Below, piece by piece: positions 1-8,171 of a DNA stretch of 44,532 nucleotides. How positions within the stretch are numbered: the first letter of the stretch is position 1; each line of letters starts with the position of its first letter. This DNA comes from Hyphomicrobiales bacterium. Lineage in GTDB: Bacteria; Pseudomonadota; Alphaproteobacteria; Rhizobiales; Aestuariivirgaceae. Under the pieces are notes generated by a model. That model saw nothing but the letters and a program-made list of their open reading frames with translations, searched no databases and was not told the origin of the DNA. Position numbers and translations under genes: made by a program. The stretch covers positions 1 through 44,532 of the forward strand of contig JANYHN010000039.1 of assembly GCA_025359045.1 (NCBI GenBank). Direction: 5' to 3'.

Positions 1-666
1 GTTCGTTCATCGCTTGAACAAATGATGAGCCAGCTTAATCAAGCAGGCCGTGCTGAATTCCCAGTCTTGGTGAAAGCCGACGTGCAGGGTTCTGCAGAAG
101 CTATTGTGCAAGCCATTGAAAAAATCGGCAATGATGAAATCCGCGCCCGCGTGGTTCACTATGCGGTGGGTGGTATTTCTGAAAGCGACATCAACTTGGC
201 TTCGGCTTCAGGTGCTGTGGTGCTTGGCTTTAACGTGCGTGCCAATGGGCAGGCGCGCGATGCTGCGCAAAAGCAGGGGATCGAGATTCGGTATTACAAC
301 ATCATCTATGATCTTGTGGATGATATTAAAGCGGCCATGGGCGGCAAGCTTGCTCCGGAAATGCGCGAAACATTCCTGGGCAATGCGAAAATCTTGGAAG
401 TGTTCAACATCACCAAGGTTGGCAAGGTGGCTGGTTGTATGGTCACCGAAGGTACGGTCCAACGCGGTGCGAAAGTGCGCTTGATCCGCGATAACGTGGT
501 TGTGCATGACGGCGAGCTTTCAACTCTGAAGCGCTTCAAGGATGAAGTGAAAGAAGTGCAGAGCGGCCAAGAATGCGGCATGGCCTTTGCGAACTACGAA
601 GACATGCGCGCTGGCGATGTGATCGAGTGCTTTAGAGTTGAAAAGGTGCAACGGACGCTGGAGTAG
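1..666 (+). CDS. infB: Translation initiation factor IF-2, C-terminal part (5' truncated by the window edge)
   Basis: IF-2 is the GTPase that places initiator fMet-tRNA on the 30S subunit and promotes subunit joining in the cytoplasm. The reading frame is open from base 1, so only the last 221 codons are present: the end of domain G3 ([16 protein letters not shown]) and the C-terminal fMet-tRNA-binding domain (from about [13 protein letters not shown] to the end). The GTPase domain lies off the window to the left. In bacteria infB is typically followed by rbfA, truB, rpsO and pnp; here that order holds but two extra genes sit between infB and rbfA. The C-terminus (EKVQRTLE) is typical for the family, so the gene ends normally at TAG 664-666. 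Identification is certain from the family motifs; the start cannot be seen. Confidence 0.97.
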   Translation, partial: VRSSLEQMMSQLNQAGRAEFPVLVKADVQGSAEAIVQAIEKIGNDEIRARVVHYAVGGISESDINLASASGAVVLGFNVRANGQARDAAQKQGIEIRYYNIIYDLVDDIKAAMGGKLAPEMRETFLGNAKILEVFNITKVGKVAGCMVTEGTVQRGAKVRLIRDNVVVHDGELSTLKRFKDEVKEVQSGQECGMAFANYEDMRAGDVIECFRVEKVQRTLE

Positions 667-708
667 ATAAACCACTTCCCTATACTTATCAAAGGAGAAG
701 CACAAAAT

Positions 709-1188
709 ATGTTTCCAACTTTGAAGCTCTTGTCAGTGTCAATTTTTTTAGGGCTATCGTTTGCTAACCCTGCTTTCAGCTGTTCGCCGCTGTAGCCGCA
801 AACTGAAAGGCAAATTTTTGACCATGCCGATTCTGTTTTTTTGGGAATACCAATACAAGTGGAATTGATAAGTGTTGATGGTGGCCCCTTCCGTCCTGAC
901 CGCCTATTTTTCGTGAAGGCTCGATGGAGTGTTCAAGAGGTTTTCAAAGGATCCGCTATTGGAAATAAAACAACCATTACTCAGTATATTTGTGGCGGTG
1001 TCTTTATTGTGCCTGGCATGGTTTACGTGGTTTCGGTCGAAAAACTTACTCAAAATGAAGCCTCACTTAAGTTAACCAAAGGTGTTTTTGGGTCACTTGA
1101 TGAGGCAGGAACAGTAGGAGGGTGGTCAAACTTGGCTGAATTTGAGAAATTACAGAGTGCGTTCAGAAAATTTAAGAAAGCAAAATGA
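709..1188 (+). pseudogene. Secreted/lipoprotein-like protein interrupted by an in-frame TAG
   Basis: A good Shine-Dalgarno (AAGGAG, 692-697) precedes ATG 709. The first 25 codons encode a signal peptide (KLLSVSIFLGLSFANPAFSC) ending in a cysteine, then TAG at 793-795 stops translation after 28 residues. The same frame stays open after the TAG to TGA 1186-1188 and continues the protein (IFDHADSVFLGIP..., then GGVFIVPGMVYVVSVE). A signal peptide, a Cys just after it, 'aDsVFLG' and an F-K-G...C-G-G pattern resemble the netrin/TIMP-like small exported proteins of Proteobacteria; that assignment is tentative. With the TAG read through the product would be about 159 residues. The last codons overlap the next gene by ATGA. 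Either the gene is inactivated by a point mutation, the TAG is a sequence error, or it is a readthrough codon; I favour inactivation. No start with a ribosome-binding site is visible after the TAG. Confidence 0.7.
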
Positions 1189-1598
1189 TCTCTGGCTTTT
1201 CGCATGTAACCTTCATCGTCCACGATCTCGAAAAAATGTCGCGCATCATTTGCGATGTTCTGGACGGGCGGGAGGTTTATTCTTCGGGTGACAAGCATCA
1301 TTCAATCTCACCTGAAAAATTTTTTGATGTTGGTGGGCTTTGGGTTGCTATAATGCAGGGGGACGCTCTGCCGAACCGCACTTATAATCACGTGGCGTTT
1401 AAGGTTTCCGTTGAGGAATTGGTGAAAGCCAAGATGACCATTGAGAAACTGGGGTTGGAGTTTCGAGAATCCCGACCGCGGGTTGAAGGCGAAGGGCAGT
1501 CGCTTTATTTTCATGATTATGATAATCATCTGTTTGAGTTGCACACTGGCACGCTCGATGAGCGGCTTGCCGCTTATAAGAAATTGGACGAAACTTAA
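1185..1598 (+). CDS. fosX: FosX-like fosfomycin hydrolase (VOC family)
   Basis: FosX enzymes are Mn(II)-dependent epoxide hydrolases that open fosfomycin with water. The 137-residue protein matches the FosX pattern closely: it opens MISGFSHVTFIV, has the blocks GLWVAIMQG, YNHVAFK and RPRVEGEGQSLYF, and ends DNHLFELHTGTL. The metal ligands of the family fall at the expected positions (His7, His69, Glu118), and Glu44, the general base that separates FosX from the thiol transferases FosA/FosB, is present in SPEKFF. The length is the usual one. ATG 1185 overlaps the preceding broken gene (ATGA) and its TAA shares one base with the rbfA ATG (TAATG), so it is inserted in frame-coupled fashion into the infB-rbfA operon. 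Because the preceding gene is stopped early, translational coupling from upstream may be lost. Environmental FosX homologues are often weakly active, so resistance is an inference. Confidence 0.88.
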   Translation: MISGFSHVTFIVHDLEKMSRIICDVLDGREVYSSGDKHHSISPEKFFDVGGLWVAIMQGDALPNRTYNHVAFKVSVEELVKAKMTIEKLGLEFRESRPRVEGEGQSLYFHDYDNHLFELHTGTLDERLAAYKKLDET

Positions 1599-1984
1599 TG
1601 GCTCACGCTTCTGCCCCATCTCAACGCATGCTGCGCGCTGGCGAATTGATCCGCCATGCTCTGGCGGAGATTTTCCTGCGTGGTGAAACCAATGATCCGG
1701 AATTGGGAAAATTGGCTCCCACTGTTGCGGAGGTGCAAATTTCTCCCGATCTCAAAATTGCTACCGCTTATGTACGCACCTTGTTTGCGGGCAAGGAAGA
1801 AGTGATGATGGAAGCGCTTCACAAGAACCGCAAATATATTCGGGGATTAATGGCACCAAAGCTGGGAATGAAGTATACGCCTGATATTCGGTTTCGAATC
1901 GATACTGCCTTGGATTACGCTAATAAAATTGATGAGATTTTGCGCAAGCCGGAAGTGCAGCAGGATTTGAAGAAGGAAGATTGA
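1598..1984 (+). CDS. rbfA: 30S ribosome-binding factor A
   Basis: RbfA binds the immature 30S subunit near the 5' end of 16S rRNA helix 1 and is needed for late 16S processing and cold adaptation. The 128-residue protein shows the family's KH-like fold signature: RMLRAGELIRHALAEIFLRG near the start, then VAEVQISPDLKIATAYV, and a C-terminal DIRFRIDTALDYANKIDEIL helix. ATG 1598 shares a base with the fosX stop, so expression probably depends on translation of fosX. truB follows after 49 bp. The identification is firm from motifs and from the infB-rbfA-truB order. Confidence 0.96.
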   Translation: MAHASAPSQRMLRAGELIRHALAEIFLRGETNDPELGKLAPTVAEVQISPDLKIATAYVRTLFAGKEEVMMEALHKNRKYIRGLMAPKLGMKYTPDIRFRIDTALDYANKIDEILRKPEVQQDLKKED

Positions 1985-2033
1985 TTGCTTTCATCTTCAA
2001 GACGATCAGAATATTGAATTTATTAGTAATTAC

Positions 2034-2948
2034 ATGAAAAAACGTGGACTTCCTATTCATGGCTGGGTGGTTTTTGATAAGCCTTTAGGCATGTCTTCAA
2101 CGCAGGCTGTGGGCAAAATTCGCTGCCTGTTTAATGCTGAAAAGGCGGGGCATGGGGGAACTTTGGATCCACTCGCTACTGGTTTGTTGCCGATTGCTTT
2201 AGGCGAAGCCACGAAAACGGTGCAATGGGCGATGGACGGGCGAAAGAAATATGAATTTCGCATTAAATGGGGGGCAGAGACGGCCACTGATGATCTTGAA
2301 GGAGCGATAACTGCCACTTCAGAAGTGAGGCCGGATCAAATTAGTATTGAATCGATACTTAAAGAATTTTTGGGCGAGATAACGCAAATTCCACCGATTT
2401 ACTCAGCCCTCAAAATTGATGGTGAACGGGCTTATGATCTGGCGCGGGCGGGAGAAACGCCGGAAATGAAGCCGCGGCAGGTTATGATTGAGGAGTTGAA
2501 GTTGCTCGACGCGAGCAATCCTCAACAAGCCGACTTCGAAGTGGTCTGCGGCAAAGGCACATATATCCGGGCACTGGCGCGGGATATTGGGCGGAAACTG
2601 GGCTGCCTTGGCCACCTCACGTTGCTGCGGCGCACACAAGCTGGACCTTTTTCAGAACGGGACATGATTTCACTGGAAAGCTTGGAGGAATTGAGCCATA
2701 AGTCCGACCGTGATGAGGCGCTGAAAAGCGTTTTACATTCTATTGTGACCGTGCTGGACGGCATCCCTGCACTGGCCGTGATGGATGGGCAAGCCGCCCA
2801 ATTGAGGCAAGGCCAATCGGTTTTGCTGCGCGGAGCGAATGCTCCAATCAATTGTGAGGCAGTCTTGGTGACCCATGAGGGCAGGCCGCTTGGCATCTGC
2901 GAAATTGCTCAAGGGTCGCTGAAGACCAAACGTTTGTTCAACCTATAA
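2034..2948 (+). CDS. truB: tRNA pseudouridine(55) synthase TruB
   Basis: TruB converts U55 of the T-psi-C loop of tRNAs to pseudouridine. The 304-residue protein carries the family's motif [16 protein letters not shown], with the catalytic Asp45, the early W-V-V-F-D-K-P-x-G-M-S-S block (motif I), and the [13 protein letters not shown] motif near residues 178-190. The C-terminal domain ([17 protein letters not shown]) is the truncated PUA-like type common in alphaproteobacteria. No clear Shine-Dalgarno precedes ATG 2034; the start is chosen because the conserved domain begins only about 9 residues later. It is part of the infB-rbfA-truB-rpsO-pnp operon. Confidence 0.96.
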   Translation: MKKRGLPIHGWVVFDKPLGMSSTQAVGKIRCLFNAEKAGHGGTLDPLATGLLPIALGEATKTVQWAMDGRKKYEFRIKWGAETATDDLEGAITATSEVRPDQISIESILKEFLGEITQIPPIYSALKIDGERAYDLARAGETPEMKPRQVMIEELKLLDASNPQQADFEVVCGKGTYIRALARDIGRKLGCLGHLTLLRRTQAGPFSERDMISLESLEELSHKSDRDEALKSVLHSIVTVLDGIPALAVMDGQAAQLRQGQSVLLRGANAPINCEAVLVTHEGRPLGICEIAQGSLKTKRLFNL

Positions 2949-2968
2949 CCGATGTCCGGAGAACTGAA

Positions 2969-3238
2969 ATGACGATGACTGCTGAGCGTAAACTCGCTCT
3001 TGTAAAAGACTATGCAACAACAGCCGGTGACACCGGTTCACCCGAAGTGCAGGTGGCTTTGCTCACCGAGCGCATCAACTATCTCACCGAACATTTCAAG
3101 ACCCACAAAAAGGATAATCATTCCCGCCGTGGTCTTTTGAGAATGGTGGCTTCGCGCCGCAGCTTGCTCGACTATTTGAAGAGCAAGGATGAGCCGCGTT
3201 ATCAAACGCTGATCAAGCGCCTCGAAATCCGCCGTTAA
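2969..3238 (+). CDS. rpsO: 30S ribosomal protein S15
   Basis: S15 is an early-binding protein of the 30S platform that contacts 16S helices 20-22. The 89-residue length is exactly that of the family and the sequence shows the canonical [30 protein letters not shown] and RRSLLDYLK blocks. CCGGAG precedes ATG 2969; a second ATG two codons later would lose little. It sits 20 bp after truB and is followed by a strong hairpin and then pnp, the usual rpsO-pnp arrangement in which part of the transcript stops between the genes and part continues. Confidence 0.97.
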   Translation: MTMTAERKLALVKDYATTAGDTGSPEVQVALLTERINYLTEHFKTHKKDNHSRRGLLRMVASRRSLLDYLKSKDEPRYQTLIKRLEIRR

Positions 3239-3244
3239 AAAAAT

Positions 3245-3272
3245 ATCGCGCGAGCAATCGCGCGATTTGTTT
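3245..3272 (+). terminator. rpsO-pnp intercistronic terminator-like hairpin
   Basis: A perfect 9-bp stem (ATCGCGCGA, 3245-3253, with TCGCGCGAT, 3258-3266) closed by a GCAA tetraloop and followed by TTTGTTTG. It lies 6 bp after the rpsO stop. The T-tract is interrupted, so partial termination is likely, allowing read-through to pnp. Confidence 0.75.
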
Positions 3273-3281
3273 GTGTAAGGG

Positions 3282-3304
3282 GGTGTCGTCCATGGGGCGA
3301 CGCC
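3282..3304 (+). promoter_or_regulatory. Second hairpin in the pnp leader
   Basis: GGTGTCGTCC (3282-3291) pairs with GGGCGACGCC (3295-3304) over ten pairs including two G-U pairs, with a 3-nt loop ATG. It lies about 100 nt upstream of the pnp start. In Escherichia coli the pnp leader has a long hairpin cut by RNase III as the first step of PNPase autoregulation; a similar role here is inference from position only. Confidence 0.45.
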
Positions 3305-3403
3305 TAACGACCCCGCAAATTGGTTTCAGCAATAGGGCTGGGTTCATTTCGGTTCAAAGGGGTGCTGCGTAAAAATGCGGCGAAGAGCCTTTAAGGAATA
3401 AAG

Positions 3404-5560
3404 ATGTTTAATATTGATGTAGAAGAAATCCAATGGGGTGGCCGCACCCTTCGTATCGAAACCGGACGCATTGCGCGTCAAGCCGATGCCGCAATTCTGG
3501 TGACCTACGGTGAAACAACCGTACTCGGCACAGCAGTTGCTGCCCGCTCAGAAAAACCTGGAATTGACTTTTTCCCGCTCACTGTGAACTACCAAGAAAA
3601 GACATATGCCGCTGGCAAAATCCCCGGTGGCTATTTCAAGCGCGAAGGCCGCCCATCAGAAAAAGAAACACTCGTTTCACGTCTGATCGACCGTCCTATT
3701 CGCCCCTTGTTTCCAGAAGGCTTCCGTGTTGAAACCCAAGTCGTTGCAACTGTGCTTTCATATGACATGGAAAATGACAGCGACATGGTTGCCATGGTTG
3801 CTTGCTCTGCCGCACTCACATTGTCGGGCATTCCCTTCATGGGCCCGGTTGGAGCATCGCGCGTTGGTTTAATCAATGGCGAATTTGTTTTGAACCCAAC
3901 TGTTGAGCAGATGAAAATATCGGATCTGGATCTCGTGGTTGCTGGCACAAGCGACGCCGTTCTGATGGTTGAATCCGAAGCCAAGGAACTTTCCGAAGAG
4001 CAAATGTTGGCTGCTGTGATGTTTGGTCATGCGGCCTTCCAGCCTGTAATCGACGCAATCATTCGTCTTGCCGAGCGTTCTTCACGTGCGGCTCGTGACT
4101 TCACACCGCCAGATGAAGAAAAACTCTACAAGGCCGTAAAGAAGGCTGGCGAAAAAGGCGTTCGTGCGGCTTATGCGATTGTGAAAAAAGAAGATCGTCA
4201 AGACGCTGTGGCCAAGGTCAAAGAAAAGATTTTGACATCGATGGTGGATGCCGAAGATGCAAAAGCACCATCGTCCCAAAAAGTGGCAGACGCGTTTAAG
4301 CATCTTGAAAAAGACGTGGTGCGCAATGCTATTCTCGATACAGGTCTTCGTATTGATGGTCGCGACACAAAAACCGTTCGCGATATTGTTGCCGAAGCTT
4401 CAGTGTTGCCTCGCACGCATGGTTCAGCATTGTTCACACGTGGTGAAACACAAGCGCTTGTGGTGACAACACTCGGCACTGGCGAAGATGAGCAATATGT
4501 GGACAGCTTGGACGGCATGTTTAAAGCCAAGTTCTTGCTGCATTATAACTTCCCTCCCTATTCGGTTGGTGAAGTGGGCCGCATGGGCGCCACAGGCCGC
4601 CGCGAAATTGGCCACGGCAAACTTGCATGGCGCGCAATTCACCCGATGTTGCCATCGGCTGATGAATTCCCCTACACAATGCGCGTTGTTTCAGAAATCA
4701 CTGAATCAAACGGTTCGTCATCCATGGCCTCCGTGTGCGGCGCATCACTCGCGTTGATGGATGCTGGTGTGCCGTTGAAAGCGCCTGTGGCTGGTATTGC
4801 CATGGGCCTGATCAAGGAAGGCGAGCGCTTTGCAGTTCTCTCCGACATTTTGGGTGATGAAGATCACTTAGGCGACATGGACTTTAAAGTTGCTGGCACC
4901 ACCAACGGCATCACTGCGCTGCAAATGGACATCAAGATCACCGGCATCACCGAAGAGATCATGAAGGTTGCTTTGTGGCAGGCCAAGGATGGCCGTTTGC
5001 ATATTCTCACCAAGATGGCCGAAGCTTTGGAAAAAGCCCGTCCTGGCCTTGGCGAACATGCACCACGCATTGAAACCATCAAGATCCCAACCGATAAAAT
5101 CCGTGAAGTGATCGGCACAGGCGGCAAGGTGATCCGCGAGATCGTGGAAAAGACGGGCGCTAAGATCGACATTCAGGATGACGGCACGATCAAGGTTGCG
5201 TCTTCATCAGGTGAAGCGATTACTGCTGCGCTGAAGTGGATTAAGTCGATTGTGTCTGAAGCCGAAGTTGGCGTGATCTATGACGGCAAGGTTGTGAAGG
5301 TTGTGGACTTTGGCGCATTCGTCAATTTCTTCGGCGCGAAAGACGGCCTTGTGCATGTATCTGAGCTTGCGGCTCACCGCGTGAACAAAGTGTCTGACGT
5401 GGTGAAAGAAGGCGATGCTGTGAAGGTGAAGCTGTTAGGCTTCGACAATCGCGGCAAGGTGCGCCTGTCGATGAAGCAGGTTGATCAGGCTACTGGCGAA
5501 GATTTGAGTGCGAAGCAGGCAGCGGATGCGCCGGCTGAAGAAGTTGGTTCGAACGAATAA
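3404..5560 (+). CDS. pnp: Polyribonucleotide nucleotidyltransferase (PNPase)
   Basis: PNPase is the phosphorolytic 3'-5' exoribonuclease of mRNA decay, a trimer that releases nucleoside diphosphates. The 718 residues show the full domain order: first RNase PH domain (about 10-145), linker helices, second RNase PH domain (about 315-460, with GRRDIGHG-like GRREIGHG and the [12 protein letters not shown] active-site block), KH domain (about 558-615, [20 protein letters not shown]) and S1 domain (about 620-690, [15 protein letters not shown]). Length is normal for alphaproteobacteria. TTAAGGA precedes ATG 3404. The leader between rpsO and pnp has two hairpins that could serve autoregulation. An intrinsic terminator follows. 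Confidence 0.98.
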   Translation: MFNIDVEEIQWGGRTLRIETGRIARQADAAILVTYGETTVLGTAVAARSEKPGIDFFPLTVNYQEKTYAAGKIPGGYFKREGRPSEKETLVSRLIDRPIRPLFPEGFRVETQVVATVLSYDMENDSDMVAMVACSAALTLSGIPFMGPVGASRVGLINGEFVLNPTVEQMKISDLDLVVAGTSDAVLMVESEAKELSEEQMLAAVMFGHAAFQPVIDAIIRLAERSSRAARDFTPPDEEKLYKAVKKAGEKGVRAAYAIVKKEDRQDAVAKVKEKILTSMVDAEDAKAPSSQKVADAFKHLEKDVVRNAILDTGLRIDGRDTKTVRDIVAEASVLPRTHGSALFTRGETQALVVTTLGTGEDEQYVDSLDGMFKAKFLLHYNFPPYSVGEVGRMGATGRREIGHGKLAWRAIHPMLPSADEFPYTMRVVSEITESNGSSSMASVCGASLALMDAGVPLKAPVAGIAMGLIKEGERFAVLSDILGDEDHLGDMDFKVAGTTNGITALQMDIKITGITEEIMKVALWQAKDGRLHILTKMAEALEKARPGLGEHAPRIETIKIPTDKIREVIGTGGKVIREIVEKTGAKIDIQDDGTIKVASSSGEAITAALKWIKSIVSEAEVGVIYDGKVVKVVDFGAFVNFFGAKDGLVHVSELAAHRVNKVSDVVKEGDAVKVKLLGFDNRGKVRLSMKQVDQATGEDLSAKQAADAPAEEVGSNE

Positions 5561-5584
5561 TCTCGCTCACATAGATTTTACAAT

Positions 5585-5614
5585 ACGCGGGGCTTTGGCT
5601 CCGCGTTTTTGTTT
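5585..5614 (+). terminator. Terminator after pnp
   Basis: ACGCGGGGC (5585-5593) pairs with GCTCCGCGT (5598-5606) through nine pairs, one of them G-T, with loop TTTG, followed directly by TTTTTGTTT. A standard intrinsic terminator that ends the infB-pnp operon. Confidence 0.9.
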
Positions 5615-5662
5615 ACAGCAGCCGCAGTAATCTGATACTTTTCTTACAAGGGAGATCAGTTC

Positions 5663-6079
5663 ATGCCCACTCGAAATCGTCGTCATTTCTTGAAATGCTT
5701 TGTTGGCTTTGGAATTTTGGGAATGGAGCAGGCCCAAGCCAAAAATAGCGCGGGTGACAAAACAGTCATAGTCAAGTTCCCAAAGGGAAGCACTTCCGCA
5801 CGCTATTCCGGACACATCCAATCATCCGATGTCCACATTTATAAATTCAAAGCCCATGCTGGACAAAAAATTAGTCTCGATGTGACATCATCACATTCTG
5901 CGTTGTTTTATTCCCTTTATGATGTAGCGGGGGATGCTGGTCTTTTGGATCAAGATGATACGCCATGGTCTGGCGTTCTGCCGACTGAGGGTTCCTATGA
6001 AATTACCATTGCCCTGATGCGCAGTGCAGCACGTCGTGACGAAGCAGCAAAATATAAACTCACTATGATTATTGGGTGA
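5663..6079 (+). CDS. Tat-exported PliG-like (g-type lysozyme inhibitor family) protein
   Basis: A 138-residue protein with a twin-arginine signal: RNRRHFLK then a hydrophobic stretch and AQA before a probable cleavage site near residue 26. The mature part has the pattern of the PliG / pre-peptidase-C-like beta-sandwich family: FPKGSTSARYSGHI, YKFKAHAGQKISLDV, GVLPTEGSYEITIALMRSAARRDEAAKYKLTM. The 'L-M-R-x-A-A-R-R-x-E-x-A-x-Y' end block is what I recognise from inhibitors of g-type lysozyme. Such proteins sit in the periplasm and bind goose-type lysozyme, protecting the wall. GGGAGA precedes ATG 5663. It is a single-gene unit after the pnp terminator. The family call is fairly good; the inhibitory activity is inference. 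Confidence 0.65.
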   Translation: MPTRNRRHFLKCFVGFGILGMEQAQAKNSAGDKTVIVKFPKGSTSARYSGHIQSSDVHIYKFKAHAGQKISLDVTSSHSALFYSLYDVAGDAGLLDQDDTPWSGVLPTEGSYEITIALMRSAARRDEAAKYKLTMIIG

Positions 6080-6157
6080 TGTTTGCCAATCGGCGAAGCA
6101 AGTGGAGCAGGCTAGGGATGAAGCAATTGCGTGGCACCAGAAATATTGTCGCATTCT

Positions 6158-6511
6158 TTATTTGAGATAGTAATCTTCGCCGAAAAACCTCTTTGTGATC
6201 ACCCCAATTTTCATATCACTGCCAGTTTTTGGTGGAAGCCACCCAGCAGACTGATTGAGTGTAATAAGTCTGCCGTTATCCATTGAACAGCTGATAATTG
6301 CATCACCCGCGTTCCACTTCGATGTTGAAGTCATCCATTGGGTGAATTTGCAGTGTGATTCAGTTTCAGAAATTGGGTTGTTCCAAATGTATTGCAATGG
6401 AAAAAGCAATAAAATCGTAAGACCAAGTGCGCCTGCAAGAATTGATTGCCAAACGTTTAGTTCCCTGTCCCATACCGACAATCTTTTTGGAATAGGCTTT
6501 TTTGTTTTCAT
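6158..6511 (-). CDS. Hypothetical single-pass membrane protein
   Basis: 117 residues, not recognised. A basic N-terminus (KTKKPIPKRL) is followed by one strong membrane segment at about residues 24-43 (ILAGALGLTILLLFPLQYIW), giving an N-in, C-out topology. The outer part has two cysteines (ESHCKF and IISCSM), which could form a disulphide in the periplasm. A weak GAGAATC precedes ATG 6511. It stands alone between the PliG-like gene and the toxin gene, and lies convergent to the former. Coding status is supported by the ORF, the start and the plausible membrane topology only. Confidence 0.5.
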   Translation of the reverse strand: MKTKKPIPKRLSVWDRELNVWQSILAGALGLTILLLFPLQYIWNNPISETESHCKFTQWMTSTSKWNAGDAIISCSMDNGRLITLNQSAGWLPPKTGSDMKIGVITKRFFGEDYYLK

Positions 6512-6598
6512 TTATGATTCTCAGAATCTTGAACTTTGCAAACAATATGCTTTGTAATTGGAAGTGAACAATCTTTAATCATATGTACAGAAAAGACA

Positions 6599-6895
6599 TT
6601 AAGGATGCGGTGTGATGGCGATAATCGTTATCACATCTTTGCCGGCTCCGTAATACCAGAAGATGCGGTACGCTCCGGGCGTGTTGTTCTCGGCATAGGC
6701 CTCGAAGATTTCCTCGCCGTTGGGGCCCGATTTTGTCGCATATTTATGTGTTTTCAAACCCGGATGACGTGGGTTTGATTCCAGAAATGCCAGCGCCTTG
6801 TTGACGGCTTTCAAACGCTTGATGAGATGCGGTTGGTTTTCGAGCGCTGTCAATTGGTCGTCAGCCTCAAGGGAGAACGCGATTTCGAAATTCAT
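6599..6895 (-). CDS. RelE/ParE-family toxin
   Basis: A 98-residue protein of the RelE/ParE toxin fold: it starts with a beta-strand (MNFEIAFSLEADDQLTAL), continues with a helix rich in Leu/Lys, then NPRHPGLKTHKY and a C-terminal AYRIFWYYGAGKDVITIIAITPHP, the usual R-(I/V)-x-(W/F)-x-Y...(V)-x-(I)-x-x-I-x-x-H pattern. Family members are either ribosome-dependent mRNA endonucleases or gyrase poisons; which applies cannot be decided here. It lies 7 bp downstream of the antitoxin gene on the same strand, so the two are co-transcribed with the antitoxin first. Confidence 0.8.
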   Translation of the reverse strand: MNFEIAFSLEADDQLTALENQPHLIKRLKAVNKALAFLESNPRHPGLKTHKYATKSGPNGEEIFEAYAENNTPGAYRIFWYYGAGKDVITIIAITPHP

Positions 6896-6902
6896 GCCAC
6901 GA

Positions 6903-7169
6903 TCATTCAGTCAGATATTTTTTGAAACTGCCACGTGAAACCACCCTTCCGGCCTTTGCGTCGGCGATTCCTCGGTCGATCGATGCGGAAATTTCTGGAT
7001 TTTCGTAAATCCAACGTTCTCGCATTGGAACCTCAGCAAATGGTTCAAGAACTAGTTTGCCATCTGCTTCGATGTGAACGCGAAAGCTCGATACATTTTT
7101 AGCCAATTTCCCCAGTGCGATGCGGCCTTTGGCATCGGGGCGGACGGTAATATCGGTTGTGTCGGCCAT
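6903..7169 (-). CDS. Antitoxin, AbrB/MazE-like N-terminus
   Basis: 88 residues counted from ATG 7169, which has GGAG six bases upstream; a TTG four codons earlier (7181) is a poorer start. Residues 4-20 (DITVRPDAKGRIALGKLA) look like the swapped-hairpin AbrB/SpoVT DNA-binding motif. The C-terminal half (ERWIYENPEISASIDRGIADAKAGRV then GSFKKYL) matches the toxin-wrapping tail of RelB/Phd-type antitoxins. The gene precedes the toxin by 7 bp. The upstream palindrome at 7185-7221 suggests autorepression by the antitoxin or complex. Confidence 0.75.
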   Translation of the reverse strand: MADTTDITVRPDAKGRIALGKLAKNVSSFRVHIEADGKLVLEPFAEVPMRERWIYENPEISASIDRGIADAKAGRVVSRGSFKKYLTE

Positions 7170-7184
7170 GCTAAGCTCCAAATG

Positions 7185-7221
7185 TGGGATTGATCTAAAG
7201 TGGAATATAGATCAAATCCCA
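7185..7221. promoter_or_regulatory. Operator-like inverted repeat of the toxin-antitoxin operon
   Basis: TGGGATTGATCTA (7185-7197) and TAGATCAAATCCCA (7208-7221) are inverted copies apart from one inserted base, separated by 10 bp. The repeat lies 16 bp upstream of the antitoxin start, where a TA operon promoter and autorepression operator are expected. The role is inferred from position and symmetry. Confidence 0.6.
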
Positions 7222-7268
7222 CCAAAATTCAAGCCTTACATAATAGACTATATCAACAGTCTGGACGT

Positions 7269-8171
7269 CTATTTGAGTGACATCACATATTCCGCAATCG
7301 CTGCAATATCCGACTCTGATAACTTCGAGATATTCTTGCGCACTTCGCCCATGCCGCCGGAGCTCATTTTATCGTAGCCAAGTTCTTCGCCGTTTTGAAA
7401 GGCGAGAACTAGATCTTTCGCATCTTTGTATCGCCCGCGCCCAGATAAATCACGGAGCGACGGCACTTTGCCCTTGCCTTCGGGGTGCGGGCCACCTTGG
7501 AAAAGTTTAGCCGTATTGCTGCTCATAAAAATGGTGCGCGGTGTGTGGCATTCACTGCAATGGCCGGGGCCGTTTACGAGATAGGCTCCACGGTTCCAGC
7601 TGGTAGATTGTTTTGAATCCGCCATAAACTTGGCGTGGTTTAGCCCAATCCATTTCCAAAGGCCAAGCCCACGGCGGATGATGGGCAATGCCATAACGTC
7701 ATGTTGCTTGCTGGCATTTTTGACGGGTGGCAACGCATCTAGATACGCTTTGATGTCGAGAACATCGTCAACATTCATATTCGCATAAGATGTATACGGA
7801 AATGCAGGAATTAAATGTGCGCCGTCGGGGTGCAAGCCCTTTTGCATAGCGTTTACAAAATCAAGATTGCTCCATTTGCCTAAACCGGTTTTCGGATCTG
7901 ATGTCAGATTTGGAGGATAAAGAACACCGATGGGTGTGGCGAAGGGTTTGCCACCTGCTGGAACCGCGGCGTCGGCTTCAGAGGCATGGCACGAAATGCA
8001 GCCGCCAATATTATAAAATAGTTTGCCATTTTCGAGATTGGCGGTGTGTGGCGGAATATCCGCGGCCACAAAAGGATGGGGCGCTGAGGCCACCCAGAAA
8101 ACAAGAAGCCCTGACACTGCAAGCAGCGCCAAGGCCCCTAGCTTTCGTTTACTAAAAATATACAGCGACAC
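7269..8171 (-). CDS. Membrane-anchored dihaem cytochrome c
   Basis: 300 residues with an N-terminal membrane anchor or uncleaved signal (LGALALLAVSGLLVFWV, about 11-27) and two c-type haem sites, C58-I-S-C-H62 and C205-S-E-C-H209. The two-domain layout, with NLTSDPKTGLGKWS between the haems and the C-terminal GGMGEV...LSESDIAAIAEYV, is that of the cytochrome subunits of PQQ alcohol dehydrogenases and aldehyde/gluconate dehydrogenases and of similar electron-transfer proteins. Start is GTG 8171, immediately after the TAA of the cytochrome c' gene (no gap), so the pair forms an operon. No dehydrogenase subunit adjoins it, so its redox partner is unknown. Confidence 0.85.
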   Translation of the reverse strand: MSLYIFSKRKLGALALLAVSGLLVFWVASAPHPFVAADIPPHTANLENGKLFYNIGGCISCHASEADAAVPAGGKPFATPIGVLYPPNLTSDPKTGLGKWSNLDFVNAMQKGLHPDGAHLIPAFPYTSYANMNVDDVLDIKAYLDALPPVKNASKQHDVMALPIIRRGLGLWKWIGLNHAKFMADSKQSTSWNRGAYLVNGPGHCSECHTPRTIFMSSNTAKLFQGGPHPEGKGKVPSLRDLSGRGRYKDAKDLVLAFQNGEELGYDKMSSGGMGEVRKNISKLSESDIAAIAEYVMSLK

